64,000 bases of DNA from Streptomyces diastaticus subsp. diastaticus. Lineage in GTDB: Bacteria > Actinomycetota > Actinomycetes > Streptomycetales > Streptomycetaceae. A program made the translations under genes and the position numbers. The stretch is from NCBI RefSeq assembly GCF_011170125.1, contig NZ_BLLN01000002.1:963501-1027500 (forward strand), written 5' to 3'. This document shows, in pieces, positions 16,490 through 23,737 of this stretch (its first letter is position 1; every line of letters begins with the position of its first letter). The notes below the pieces were generated by a model that saw nothing but the letters and a program-made list of their open reading frames with translations, did not search any database and was not told where the DNA came from.

Positions 16490-17002
16490 TCACCACACGT
16501 CGACGGACCAGACGTCGCCCCTCTGATGTCCGTCTGGATCTGGGTCGTCTGACCCGTATGGGTCAGGGTCAGCGACGACGTGGATGCGGGCGGCGGACGC
16601 GGATACGCGAAAGCAGTCCATGTCACTCGACGTGTTGTGCTTGTCGAGTTCGAACGTGTGACCCAGGGCCAGGATGGCGGTCTGCAGTTCCTTGAAGGGG
16701 ACTCTGGGTACAAATTCCCCGTACGCTCGCGAGAGCGGGGACGGCACGGTGCTCGGGGACTGGTCGTACAGCAGTCGTTGGATCTTCACGCCGAAGCCGA
16801 AGCACGACATCTGCCCTCCTGGCTGGTCCGGCGAGAAGTTGATTTCCACGAGCCCGTAGTCCCGCCGCAGTAGGCCACCACCGGGAACATCGAGGCATGT
16901 CGCCCCCAGGGCGGCTTCCCAGGTTTCCGGGGCGGCACCGAGGCCAACTCCCAGGACCTCACCGCAAACGGCGACGTGAGCGTAGAAGTCCAAAGCGGAC
17001 AC
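16490..17002 (-). CDS. small hypothetical protein, possible orphan immunity-type protein
   Basis: A 170-aa acidic soluble protein beginning MSALDFYAHVAVCGEVLG. It has motifs LDVPGGGLLRRDYGLVEINF, MSCFGFGVKIQRL, YGEFVPRVPF and VVADPDPYGSDDPDP. There is no signal peptide, TM helix or catalytic motif. Small acidic proteins of this appearance often occur in Streptomyces polymorphic-toxin loci as immunity genes, but no toxin is nearby, so that is inference only. It is oriented opposite to its neighbours within the element. The 16363-16489 gap to its left holds nothing identifiable. Confidence 0.65.
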   Translation of the reverse strand: MSALDFYAHVAVCGEVLGVGLGAAPETWEAALGATCLDVPGGGLLRRDYGLVEINFSPDQPGGQMSCFGFGVKIQRLLYDQSPSTVPSPLSRAYGEFVPRVPFKELQTAILALGHTFELDKHNTSSDMDCFRVSASAARIHVVADPDPYGSDDPDPDGHQRGDVWSVDVW

Positions 17003-17330
17003 CCGCCAACTCCCTCAACTATCCGGACAGGGCACCCCTTGCTGATCTCCGCACAGGACAGGCGGACCAGCGCCCAGTATTCGGTGATCGTACAGAGCAG
17101 CCTGTCAGGGCAGTCGCCAGGTGAGTTCGTCGCCGTCGGCGAAGCCGAAGTCCCAGGCGGGATGCGTCTTTCAGATCAGCTGTGGTCTTCCCGATCCTCC
17201 TGGCAGAACCGGGCTTCGCTCACCATGTTCCGTCAGCTAGCCCGGAACCCGCGCGTGGGACCGCCGCAGCCATCAGCTGGCATGCAGGTTCCGGCTTACC
17301 AACCTTCAGGATTCCGGGAACCGGCGCGCT
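17003..17330. other. gene-poor junction with a C-terminal coding remnant
   Basis: No intact gene is visible. On the minus strand at about 17108-17173 a short open stretch ends with PAWDFGFADGDELTWRLP and a stop, closed upstream by another stop. It looks like the C-terminal tail of a lost gene. Its right edge joins abruptly to the GGDEF coding sequence near 17331, which suggests a deletion or recombination junction. Confidence 0.45.
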
Positions 17331-17696
17331 TCCGACCTGGACGACTTCAAGGCCGTCAACGACACCCACGGCCACGCCGCCGGCGACGCCGTCATCACCG
17401 CCACCGCCCACCGGCTCACCCGCTGGACCGGCGCCCACGGCATCACCGCCCGACTCGGCGGAGACGAGTTCGCCACCGCCCTCACCAGCCTCACCCCCAC
17501 CACCGGCCTGGCCGCACTCCGCGAAGCCCTGCACCGCCCCGTCGCCCACCACGGCCGGTGGATCGACACCAGCGCCTCCCTCGGCATCTGCCACCTGACC
17601 GACCTCCCGGCCCCCACCCTCACCGACGCCCTCGCCGCAGCCGACGCGGACATGTACGCGGACAAGGGCCACGGCCGCCGCAACAACCACCACTGA
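17331..17696 (+). pseudogene. 5'-truncated GGDEF-domain (diguanylate cyclase) gene
   Basis: The frame reads SDLDDFKAVNDTHGHAAGD, then TARLGGDEFATAL, IDTSASLGICHL and DADMYADKGHGR before the stop. These are the Mg/GTP-binding Asp-Phe-Lys and Asn-Asp motifs, the GGDEF signature and the C-terminal helix of a diguanylate cyclase. The first ~40 residues of the domain, any sensor region and a credible start are missing; similarity begins near 17331. The catalytic residues themselves are intact. It may still be expressed by fusion to an upstream start, but is most likely inactive. Confidence 0.8.
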
Positions 17697-17716
17697 CCAG
17701 CAAAGGAGCAACCACG

Positions 17717-17956
17717 ATGGGCCTCTTCCGCCGCGACAACAACGACTCCCCGGCCAACCCCGCCATGGCCGAACTCGGCCGCGAATTCGCCATCGCCCGC
17801 CGCCACCGGGACCGCAAGACCATGCGCCGCATCGGCCGCGAGTACGACGCCACCGCCACCACCGACGCCGACGCCGCCTCGTTCCAGCACGGCCAGCAGA
17901 CCTACGACGCCATCCCCCCGATCAAGCGCCCGCGCCGCAACCAGCGCCGCCGCTGA
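17717..17956 (+). CDS. small mobile-element protein
   Basis: A 79-aa protein starting at ATG 17717 behind a good AAAGGAG site. It is highly charged: FRRDNN near the start, AELGREFAIARRHRDRKTMRR in the middle and KRPRRNQRRR at the end. There are no Cys pairs, TM helices or signal. Similar short basic proteins occur between transfer and replication modules of Streptomyces integrative elements; function unknown. The Arg-rich tail could contact nucleic acid. It is the first intact gene of the right-hand module. Confidence 0.7.
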   Translation: MGLFRRDNNDSPANPAMAELGREFAIARRHRDRKTMRRIGREYDATATTDADAASFQHGQQTYDAIPPIKRPRRNQRRR

Positions 17957-18044
17957 ACAGCCCCCGGGGCGGCCTCGGTCGCCAAACTTCCGCCGCCCCG
18001 GGGGTGGCCCCTCCAGATCCCAACAGACCCGAAAGGGAAACCCC

Positions 18045-18231
18045 ATGATGCCCCAGCCCAAGCCCGCCATGCCCATCTGCGGCGACTGCGACGGCCCCCC
18101 CCGTCGTCCACATCACCACCGGCACCACCACCCCCGCCGGCCAGCGCCACACCCTCCCCGCCACCTGCCCCACCTGCCACGGCACCGGCCACCGCACCAC
18201 CCGCCGCGCCGCGATCCAGGCCGGACGGTGA
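18045..18231 (+). pseudogene. frameshifted small zinc-ribbon protein (C8 homopolymer)
   Basis: Starting at ATG 18045 the frame reads MMPQPKPAMPICGDCDGPP and enters a run of eight C near 18095-18102. With seven C it would continue VVHITTGTT ... LPATCPTCHGTGHRTTRRAA and stop at 18229-18231, giving a ~61-aa protein with CxxC...CxxC zinc-binding pairs of the DnaJ-type CxxCxGxG pattern. As written, the frame slips and runs into a His/Pro/Arg-rich reading. Either a true frameshift or a sequencing error in the homopolymer. Confidence 0.7.
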
Positions 18232-18236
18232 CCACC

Positions 18237-18431
18237 ATGGCCGACCTGACCCCCACCCCCGACCGCCCTGGCCTCCACGTCACCAAGCCGGACCCCACGA
18301 CCCCGGCCACCGCCACCGCCGTCTGCCACTGCGGCGCCACGGCCACCGCCACCGGCGACAACCAGGTCCGCGCCCTGGTCGAGGGCTACACCGCGAACCA
18401 CGGTCCCGCCCACAGCAAGGGGGCCAAGTGA
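18237..18431 (+). CDS. small mobile-element protein
   Basis: A 64-aa protein from ATG 18237 to the TGA at 18429-18431. It has a TAVCHCGATATATGD segment with two Cys and ends in LVEGYTANHGPAHSKGAK. Short proteins of this type are typical of the region upstream of rep in Streptomyces integrative elements. Function unknown. Its stop overlaps the start region of the methylase, so the two were translationally coupled. Confidence 0.65.
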   Translation: MADLTPTPDRPGLHVTKPDPTTPATATAVCHCGATATATGDNQVRALVEGYTANHGPAHSKGAK

Positions 18432-19096
18432 TGGCTGCCACGCTCTCCAATGGCCTGCGGGTGCTGGACCTGTACTGCTGCCAGGGCGGCGCCGCCGCCG
18501 GATACGCCGCGGCCGGCTTCGAAGTGACCGGCGTCGATATCGCCCCGCAGCCCCGCTACCCCTACCGCTTCATCCAGGCCGACGCCATCGCCTTCGCCCG
18601 CGAGCACGGAGCCGAGTTCGACTTCATCCACGCCTCCCCGCCCTGCCAGCTCGACTCCGACTGCCAGCGGCTCCAGGGCAACACCCACCCCGACCTCATC
18701 GGACCCACCCGCACCGCACTCGAAGCCACCGGCCGCCCGTTCGTCATCGAGAACGTACGCGGCGCCCTGCCCAAACTCCGCAACCCCACCCTGTTGTGCG
18801 GCGCCATGTTCAGCCTGCGCACATACCGCCACCGCTACTTCGAGCCCGGCGGCGGCCTCACCATCCCTCAGCCCGGCCACCCCGCCCACACAGCGCTCCA
18901 GGCCAAAATGGGCTGACCCGTCCCGCCCGGGCACTACGGCCAGTTCGTCGGCAACTTCTCCGGCGTCTCCCTGGCCCGACAGGTCATGAGCGTGACCTGG
19001 ATGAACCGCGACGGCATCCGCGAATGCATCCCCCCGGCCTACACCCACCACATCGCCCGCACCCTGGCCACCGCCCGCCAAGAGGTGGCCGCATGA
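18431..19096 (+). pseudogene. DNA (cytosine-5) methyltransferase-like gene split by an in-frame TGA
   Basis: From ATG 18431 (or GTG 18428) the frame encodes motif I LDLYCCQGGAAAGYAAAGFEV, catalytic SPPCQ, ENVRGALPKL and TYRHRYFEPGG. It then meets TGA at 18914-18916 after QAKMG. The same frame continues without further stops as PVPPGHYGQFVGNFSGVSLA ... HHIARTLATARQEVAA to the TGA at 19094-19096. One base substitution (for example CGA to TGA) therefore truncates a ~221-aa protein to ~161. Core catalytic motifs remain, so partial activity or readthrough (TGA followed by C) is conceivable. Such methylases often protect mobile elements from restriction. Confidence 0.8.
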
Positions 19097-20482
19097 CCCA
19101 CCCCGCCCTCCAGGCGGCGGGCCTGGACCCGGCCACCCTCACCGACGTGTGCAAGGTGGCCGGATCCCCCGGCTTCGACCGCTGGCAAGACCAGATCCGC
19201 CGCGCCGGCGGCTGCTCCGACCCCATCCGCCTCACCGGCACCACCAAAACCCTCGACGCCGCCACCCGCCGAGTCCTCCACACTTACACCACCGACCACG
19301 AACCCGGCGCCGTCCTGCGCATCGCCTGCGGCAACCGCCGCGCCTCCCGCTGCCCCGCCTGCGCCTGGACCTACGCCGGCGACACCTACCACCTCATCCG
19401 CGCCGGCCTCAGCGGCGACCCCGCCAAAGGCACTCCCCACACCATCCGCGACCACCCCCGCGTCTTCGCCACACTCACCGCCCCGTCGTTCGGCCCGGTT
19501 CACAACCGGCCTGGCACCCGCACCTGCCGCTGCGGTACCCAGCACTCGGAGGACGCCCCGGAGCTGGGCACACCGCTCGACCCGGACACGTACGACTACG
19601 CCGGCGCGGTGCTCTGGAACAACCACGCCCCCGACCTGTGGCGCTACTTCACGATCTACCTCCGCCGCGAAATCGCCCGCCGCGCTGGCCTCACCCAGAA
19701 AGCCGTCGAAACGGATGACGGCGTGGAAGTGGACGGCGCCGCGCTTCTGGTATTCGGCGACCTTGCCGAAGGACACCCGGGACTGTTCGTGGGGACCGGA
19801 CGGACCCGACTCGCCCCCACCCGCATGGGCCACCCTCGACCTCCTCACCGACGCCATCCACGCCGCCGCCAGCCGCGCACAAGTCGACCTGCCCCCGTCC
19901 GGCAACCACCCCGCCCGCACCCTGCGGTGGGGCACCCAGCTCGACGTACGCCCCATCCGCGCCTTCGACAGCGGAGAGGACATCACCGAACAGGCCGTCG
20001 CCTCCTACGTCGCCAAATACGCCACCAAAGCCGCCGAAACCACCGGCACCGTCGACCGCCGCATCGGCAACAAAGAAGCCCTCCCCCTCCTCAACATTGC
20101 CGACCACCCCCGCCGCCTCATCGAAGCCTGCCTCGACCTCCACCCCCACTACCCCGACCGCAAACTCCGCGACTGGGCCCACATGCTCGGCTTCCGCGGC
20201 CACTTCTCCACCAAATCCCGCCACTACTCCACCACCCTCGGCGAACTGCGCCAGACCCGCGCCGACTACCGCGCAACCCAACAACGCGCCGCACTCGGCC
20301 CCCCCGACCCCGACGACGAACAAGCCACCACGCTCACCCTCGCCCACTGGACCTACGCCGGCCACGGCCACACCCCCGGCGAATCCTGGCTCGCCGCCAA
20401 CATCCACCGCGACCTCCAACACAACCGCGAAACCGCCCGCGAACACCGCGCCGAACTGCTGTGTGCTGAGGAGGAATGGTGA
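19093..20482 (+). pseudogene. RepSA-like replication initiator disrupted by an internal inversion
   Basis: The ATG overlaps the methylase stop (ATGA). The frame encodes a RepSA-type N-terminal region: CGNRRASRCPACAWTYAGDTYHLIRAGL, FATLTAPSFGPVH, RTCRCGTQH, then WRYFTIYLRREIARRAGLTQK. At about 19703 sense is lost, and from ~19798 it resumes in a different frame: PDGPDSPPPAWATLDLL, VASYVAKYATKAAETTG and HMLGFRGHFSTKSRHYSTTL to the stop at 20482. The missing central piece, including the metal-binding HUH motif, is found on the opposite strand of the intervening ~95 bp. RepSA proteins replicate AICEs by a rolling-circle-like mechanism; this copy should be inactive. Confidence 0.88.
19703..19797 (-). 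other. ~95-bp micro-inversion carrying the HUH motif of the rep gene
   Basis: The reverse complement of this segment encodes RVSFGKVAEYQKRG followed by AVHFHAVIRFDG, the HUH (His-hydrophobic-His) metal-binding core of RepSA-type initiators. The flanking forward sequence encodes the parts expected immediately before (GLTQK) and after (PDGPDSPPPAWAT). Re-inverting the segment restores a continuous protein apart from a one-base frame discrepancy. Junctions are ambiguous by ~3 bp because GAC/GTC and CCGG micro-homologies occur at both ends. Confidence 0.85.
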
Positions 20483-20697
20483 CCGTACTCGACATGGGAG
20501 GACCGGTGATCCCGCCGGCCCTGTACCGCGTGCCCGACGCTGTGAAGGTGTTGGGGCTGAGCCGGAGCGTCGTTTACGACTTGATCCGGGCCGGTCGTCT
20601 TCGGACCGTCAAGGAAGGCCGGACCCGTCTCGTGCCGACTTCCGCCATCACTGACTACGTTGCGTTCCTGGAGCGGGAAGCCGGGGCCGAGCAGTGA
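20476..20697 (+). CDS. xis: excisionase-family HTH protein (Xis)
   Basis: A 73-aa protein of the MerR-like/AlpA HTH_17 type: LYRVPDAVKVLGLSRSVVYDLIRAGRLRTVKEGRTRLVP is the winged-helix core. Its ATG overlaps the end of rep, and its stop overlaps the integrase start. This rep-xis-int order is characteristic of AICEs. Xis directs the integrase toward excision by binding the attachment-site arms. It appears intact, so excision may still be possible if the integrase is expressed. Confidence 0.88.
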   Translation: MVTVLDMGGPVIPPALYRVPDAVKVLGLSRSVVYDLIRAGRLRTVKEGRTRLVPTSAITDYVAFLEREAGAEQ

Positions 20698-21863
20698 CCA
20701 AGCGGCGCAGTCGTGGTGATGGTGGCCTGCACTGGGACGAGAAGCGGCAACGGTGGATCGCCACGGCGAATCTGGGCTTCCATCCGAGCGGAAAGCGGAT
20801 CGTGAAGCGGGGGAGTGGCAAGACCAAGACGGAGGCGAAGAACAAGCTTAAGGAGGTGTTGCGGGACCACGAGGACGGTCTCGCGATCGCGCCCACCAAC
20901 TACACGGGCAAGGACGCTGTGACGGACTGGCTCACGTACGGCCTGGTGGGCATCGACCCCAGCACGGCCAAGACCTGCGCGATCCTGAGTCAGACGCATG
21001 TCATCCCGCCCCTCGGCGCTCGCAAGCTCCGTGACCTGAGCGCTGAGGATGTCGACCGCTGGCTGGCCGCGAAGGCGAAGACGCTCAGCACACGCACCCT
21101 TCAGGCGATCCACTCGTGCCTTAACCGCGCGGTCAAGCGGGCCATGGCTCGGGACAAGGTGAAGCGCAACGTCGTCGAGTTGTGCTCGGTCCCCCAGGGG
21201 CGAGCCGGGCGCCCCTCAAAGGCGCTCGCCTTCGCTCAGGCTGAGGCCGTGCTCAAGGGGGCTGAGGGGACCTCGATGTACGCGTACATCGTCGTTGCCC
21301 TGCTGACTGGTGCCCGTACCGAGGAATTGCGGGCGCTCACCTGGGACCACGTCTTCCTCAAGGGCAAGCCGGACGTGGACCCGCCGCAGCCTCCGCACAT
21401 CGCGGTGTGGCGCTCGGTCCGGCGAGGTGGGGACACCAAGACGCGGAAGTCCCGGCGCACGCTCGCTCTGCCGGAGCGGTGCGTCGAAGCCCTCTGGCAG
21501 CAGTTCGAAGATCAGGGCTGGGATCGGCTCGCCGCGGGCGACAGATGGGAGGAACACGGGCTTGTTTTCGCCTCGGCCATGGGCAAGCCGTTGGACGCTG
21601 CCAACGTCCGCCGAGCCTTCCGCCAGGCGCTCAAGGGCATCGCCGGGATCAACGCCGACGAGTGGACGCCCCGAGAACTCCGGCACAGCTTCGTGTCCCT
21701 GCTGTCCGACCGCGGCGTCCCGCTGGAAGTGATCTCCCGGCTTGTCGGGCACTCCGGGACGGCCGTGACCGAGGAGGTCTATCGGAAGCAGATCCGGCCC
21801 GTGATCCAGACTGGCGCTGTAGTCATGGACGGGATCTTCGGCGCAGATCCGCAGCGGCCGTAG
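20694..21863 (+). CDS. int: tyrosine site-specific integrase
   Basis: A 389-aa tyrosine recombinase. The N-terminus is an arm-binding AP2-like region (HWDEKRQRWIATANLGF, KTEAKNKLKEVLRDHEDGL). The core-binding domain begins near TVTDWLTYGL-like residues and DLSAEDVDRWLAAKAKTLS. The catalytic domain has Arg I in LLTGARTEELRALTW, the box-II region TPRELRHSFVSLL, LVGHSG and the nucleophile in TEEVYRKQIRP. It ends 95 bp before attR, as usual for integrases that use the tRNA next to them. The xis stop overlaps its start, so they are co-translated. It looks complete. Confidence 0.92.
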   Translation: MTKRRSRGDGGLHWDEKRQRWIATANLGFHPSGKRIVKRGSGKTKTEAKNKLKEVLRDHEDGLAIAPTNYTGKDAVTDWLTYGLVGIDPSTAKTCAILSQTHVIPPLGARKLRDLSAEDVDRWLAAKAKTLSTRTLQAIHSCLNRAVKRAMARDKVKRNVVELCSVPQGRAGRPSKALAFAQAEAVLKGAEGTSMYAYIVVALLTGARTEELRALTWDHVFLKGKPDVDPPQPPHIAVWRSVRRGGDTKTRKSRRTLALPERCVEALWQQFEDQGWDRLAAGDRWEEHGLVFASAMGKPLDAANVRRAFRQALKGIAGINADEWTPRELRHSFVSLLSDRGVPLEVISRLVGHSGTAVTEEVYRKQIRPVIQTGAVVMDGIFGADPQRP

Positions 21864-21910
21864 ACACGCGGGAAGCAGTAGTCACGCAGATAGACACGCA
21901 CAAAGCAGAT

Positions 21911-21942
21911 CGCCCATCCTACTCGCGTGAGTAGGATGGGCG
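21911..21942. terminator. perfect 14-bp-stem hairpin between int and attR
   Basis: CGCCCATCCTACTC and GAGTAGGATGGGCG form a perfect 14-bp stem around a GCGT loop, followed by CTGCTGTTTCTCTG. It probably ends int transcription from the left. It also supplies a terminator for the tRNA-Pro transcript from the right, replacing the native one displaced to 13265-13304. Confidence 0.75.
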
Positions 21943-21956
21943 ACCTGCTGTTTCTC

Positions 21957-21996
21957 TGTCGGGGTGGCGGGATTTGAACCCACGACCTCTTCGTCC
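21957..21996 (-). other. attR within the intact tRNA-Pro
   Basis: These 40 bases are identical to 13315-13354 and include the tRNA 3' half. The tRNA at this end is complete, so the element carried a copy of the 3' half that restored the gene on integration. The crossover must lie within these 40 bp, most likely near the anticodon loop. Confidence 0.88.
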
Positions 21997-22032
21997 CGAA
22001 CGAAGCGCGCTGCCAAGCTGCGCTACACCCCG
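21959..22032 (-). tRNA. tRNA-Pro (anticodon CGG)
   Basis: On the minus strand a 74-nt cloverleaf folds. The acceptor stem is CGGGGTG/CACCCCG with discriminator A, and the D-arm is GCGC...GCGC. The anticodon stem CTTCG/CGAAG holds the loop TTCGGGA, giving anticodon CGG. The T-arm is GTGGG/CCCGC with loop TTCAAAT. No CCA is encoded, as is usual in Streptomyces. It serves as the integration site of the element to its left. Confidence 0.95.
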
Positions 22033-22171
22033 ATGTCGTCCGCGTTGCGGTGACACCGTTACTTTAGCGGACGGGGGCCCAGAGGTGAAATCCGGTTCTC
22101 GGGGGTGGTCGGGTGGTCGCGCGCAGCCAGGTGCGGCTGGTCAGCCCGGCCCCGGCTGGGGGGGGCGGGGT

Positions 22172-23107
22172 TCAGCCCCGGGCCTCGTGTTCCGTGAGGG
22201 TCAGGAGGGTGGCCTCGGGGGGGCAGGCGAAGCGGACCGGGGTGTAGCGGTTGGTGCCGCAGCCGGCGGAGACGTGGAGGTAGGCGGTGCGGCCGTCCTC
22301 GGTGTGGGTGGAGAGGCCCTTGACGCGGTCGGTGTCCAGGTCGCAGTTGGTGACGAGGGCGCCGTAGAAGGGGATGCAGAGCTGTCCGCCGTGGGTGTGG
22401 CCGGCCAGGATCAGGGGGTAGCCGTCGGAGGTGAAGGCGTCCAGGGTGCGCAGGTAGGGGGCGTGGACCACGGCGAGGGAGAAGTCGTCGGAGGGAGCGG
22501 GGCCGCCGGCCACGTGGGCGTAGCGGTCGCGCTTGATGTGCGGGTCGTCCAGGCCGGTGAGGCCGATGGTGTGGCCGTCGATCTTGAGGGTGCCGCGGGT
22601 GTTGGTGAGGTTGAGCCAGCCGGCCTCGTCGAAGGCGTCGCGCATCGGCTCCCACGGGTTGTGGACGGCGCCGGTGACGGGCTCGTTGCCGTTGAGGCCG
22701 TGGCGGCCCTGGATCTTCTCGACGAGGTAGCGGCCGGGGTTGCGCAGCCGGGGTCCGTAGTAGTCGTTGGAGCCGAAGACGTAGGCGCCGGGGAACTCCA
22801 TGAGGGGGCCCAGGGCGTCGAGGACCTCGGGGACGCCTTCGGGGTCGGAGAGGTTGTCGCCGGTGTTGATCACGAAGTCCGGGCGCAGGCCCGCCAGGGA
22901 CTGGAGCCAGGCGCGCTTCTTGCGCTGGCCGGAGACCATGTGGATGTCGGAGACCTGGAGGACGCGCAGGGGGCGCATGCCTCGGGGGAGGACGGGGATC
23001 GTGACCCGGCGGAGCCGGAAGGAGCGGGCCTCGAACCCGGCCGAGTAGGCGAGTCCGGCGGCCGCGGCCGCCGTGATTCCCAGGGGTACTCCGTATCGCG
23101 CGCGCAT
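22172..23107 (-). CDS. membrane-anchored metallophosphoesterase (YkuE-like)
   Basis: A 311-aa protein starting at ATG 23107. An N-terminal hydrophobic stretch (PLGITAAAAAGLAYSAG) is a signal anchor. The calcineurin-like phosphoesterase motifs are complete: SDIHM, INTGDN, FGSNDYY, VVHAPYL and AGHTHGGQ, which bind two metal ions. The order and spacing match the YkuE group, proposed to act on phosphorylated lipids or cell-envelope substrates; the substrate here is unknown. It is divergent from the GatB/YqeY gene with a short shared promoter region. A longer upstream reading frame overlaps that gene and is rejected. Confidence 0.88.
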   Translation of the reverse strand: MRARYGVPLGITAAAAAGLAYSAGFEARSFRLRRVTIPVLPRGMRPLRVLQVSDIHMVSGQRKKRAWLQSLAGLRPDFVINTGDNLSDPEGVPEVLDALGPLMEFPGAYVFGSNDYYGPRLRNPGRYLVEKIQGRHGLNGNEPVTGAVHNPWEPMRDAFDEAGWLNLTNTRGTLKIDGHTIGLTGLDDPHIKRDRYAHVAGGPAPSDDFSLAVVHAPYLRTLDAFTSDGYPLILAGHTHGGQLCIPFYGALVTNCDLDTDRVKGLSTHTEDGRTAYLHVSAGCGTNRYTPVRFACPPEATLLTLTEHEARG

Positions 23108-23183
23108 GGGCTCATCGTCGCAGACGGCGGGGGAGGGGGAAATCCGCGGGCGGCCCGGGCGGCGCACCTGAGAGACTGGCGTC

Positions 23184-23648
23184 ATGACCACGCTCAAGTC
23201 CAGGCTCCATGAAGACCTCACCGCGGCGATTCGCGACCGTGCTGAGCTGCGTTCGGCCACGTTGCGGCTGACACTGGCCGCGATCACCAAGGAGGAGGTC
23301 GCGGGCAAGCAGGCGCGTGAGCTCTCCGACGACGAGGTGCGGAAGGTGATCGCCAAGGAGGCGAAGAAGCGTCGCGAGGCCGCGGAGGCGTTCGGCCAGG
23401 CCGGCCGCACCGAGCAGGCCGAGCGGGAGCGGGCGGAGGGCGAGGTGCTCGCCGAGTACCTGCCCAAGCAGCTCTCCGACGAGGAGCTGGGCCGGATCGT
23501 CACCCAGGCCGTCGAGGAGGCGCGTGCGGCCGGGGCCGAGGGGCCGCGGGCGATGGGCCAGGTCATGAAGATCGTCAACCCGAAGGTGGCCGGCCGAGCC
23601 GAGGGCGGCCGGGTCTCGGCGCTGGTCAAGCAGCAGCTCGCCGGCTGA
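23184..23648 (+). CDS. GatB/YqeY domain protein
   Basis: A 154-aa, largely helical protein: TTLKSRLHEDLTAAIRDR, ATLRLTLAAITKEEV, then RKVIAKEAKKRREAAEAF and EYLPKQLSDEELGRIVTQAVEEA, ending GGRVSALVKQQLAG. This is the full YqeY fold, related to the tRNA-binding tail domain of GatB. Stand-alone YqeY proteins are widespread and thought to bind tRNA or aminoacyl-tRNA complexes; the exact role is unsettled. ATG start; a strong terminator follows. Confidence 0.9.
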   Translation: MTTLKSRLHEDLTAAIRDRAELRSATLRLTLAAITKEEVAGKQARELSDDEVRKVIAKEAKKRREAAEAFGQAGRTEQAERERAEGEVLAEYLPKQLSDEELGRIVTQAVEEARAAGAEGPRAMGQVMKIVNPKVAGRAEGGRVSALVKQQLAG

Positions 23649-23672
23649 GGCGAGCCTGTCGTACGGGAACGG

Positions 23673-23706
23673 AAGGGCGCCCCCGGTCGGTACCGGGGGC
23701 GCCCTT
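23673..23706. terminator. bidirectional intrinsic terminator
   Basis: AAGGGCGCCCCCGGT pairs with ACCGGGGGCGCCCTT around a short loop, followed by CTCGTG. It separates the convergent YqeY and PBP genes and probably ends both transcripts. Confidence 0.85.
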
Positions 23707-23737
23707 CTCGTGTGCCGGTCGGCTGCTCAGCGGGGTG

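Larger units (their letters stand above)
13355..21996. mobile_element. degenerate pSAM2/AICE-type integrative element in tRNA-Pro
   Basis: An 8.6-kb element lies between 40-bp direct repeats, with the intact tRNA-Pro and the integrase at its right end. The right part has the AICE order: small mobile-element proteins, DNA methylase, RepSA-like replication initiator, excisionase, tyrosine integrase. pSAM2 of S. ambofaciens also uses a tRNA-Pro site (known). The element is probably defective. The rep gene is disrupted by an inversion, the methylase by a stop, a zinc-ribbon gene by a frameshift and a GGDEF gene by 5' truncation, and no FtsK-like tra gene is seen. The left part holds IS sequences and unrelated cargo genes. 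Confidence 0.85.

Noticed and set aside
19039..19986. Minus-strand frame containing RVSFGKVAEYQKRG as an independent gene
   Set aside because: Only the ~95-bp inverted segment is meaningful on that strand; the rest is antisense of rep. It is explained by inversion of the rep core.
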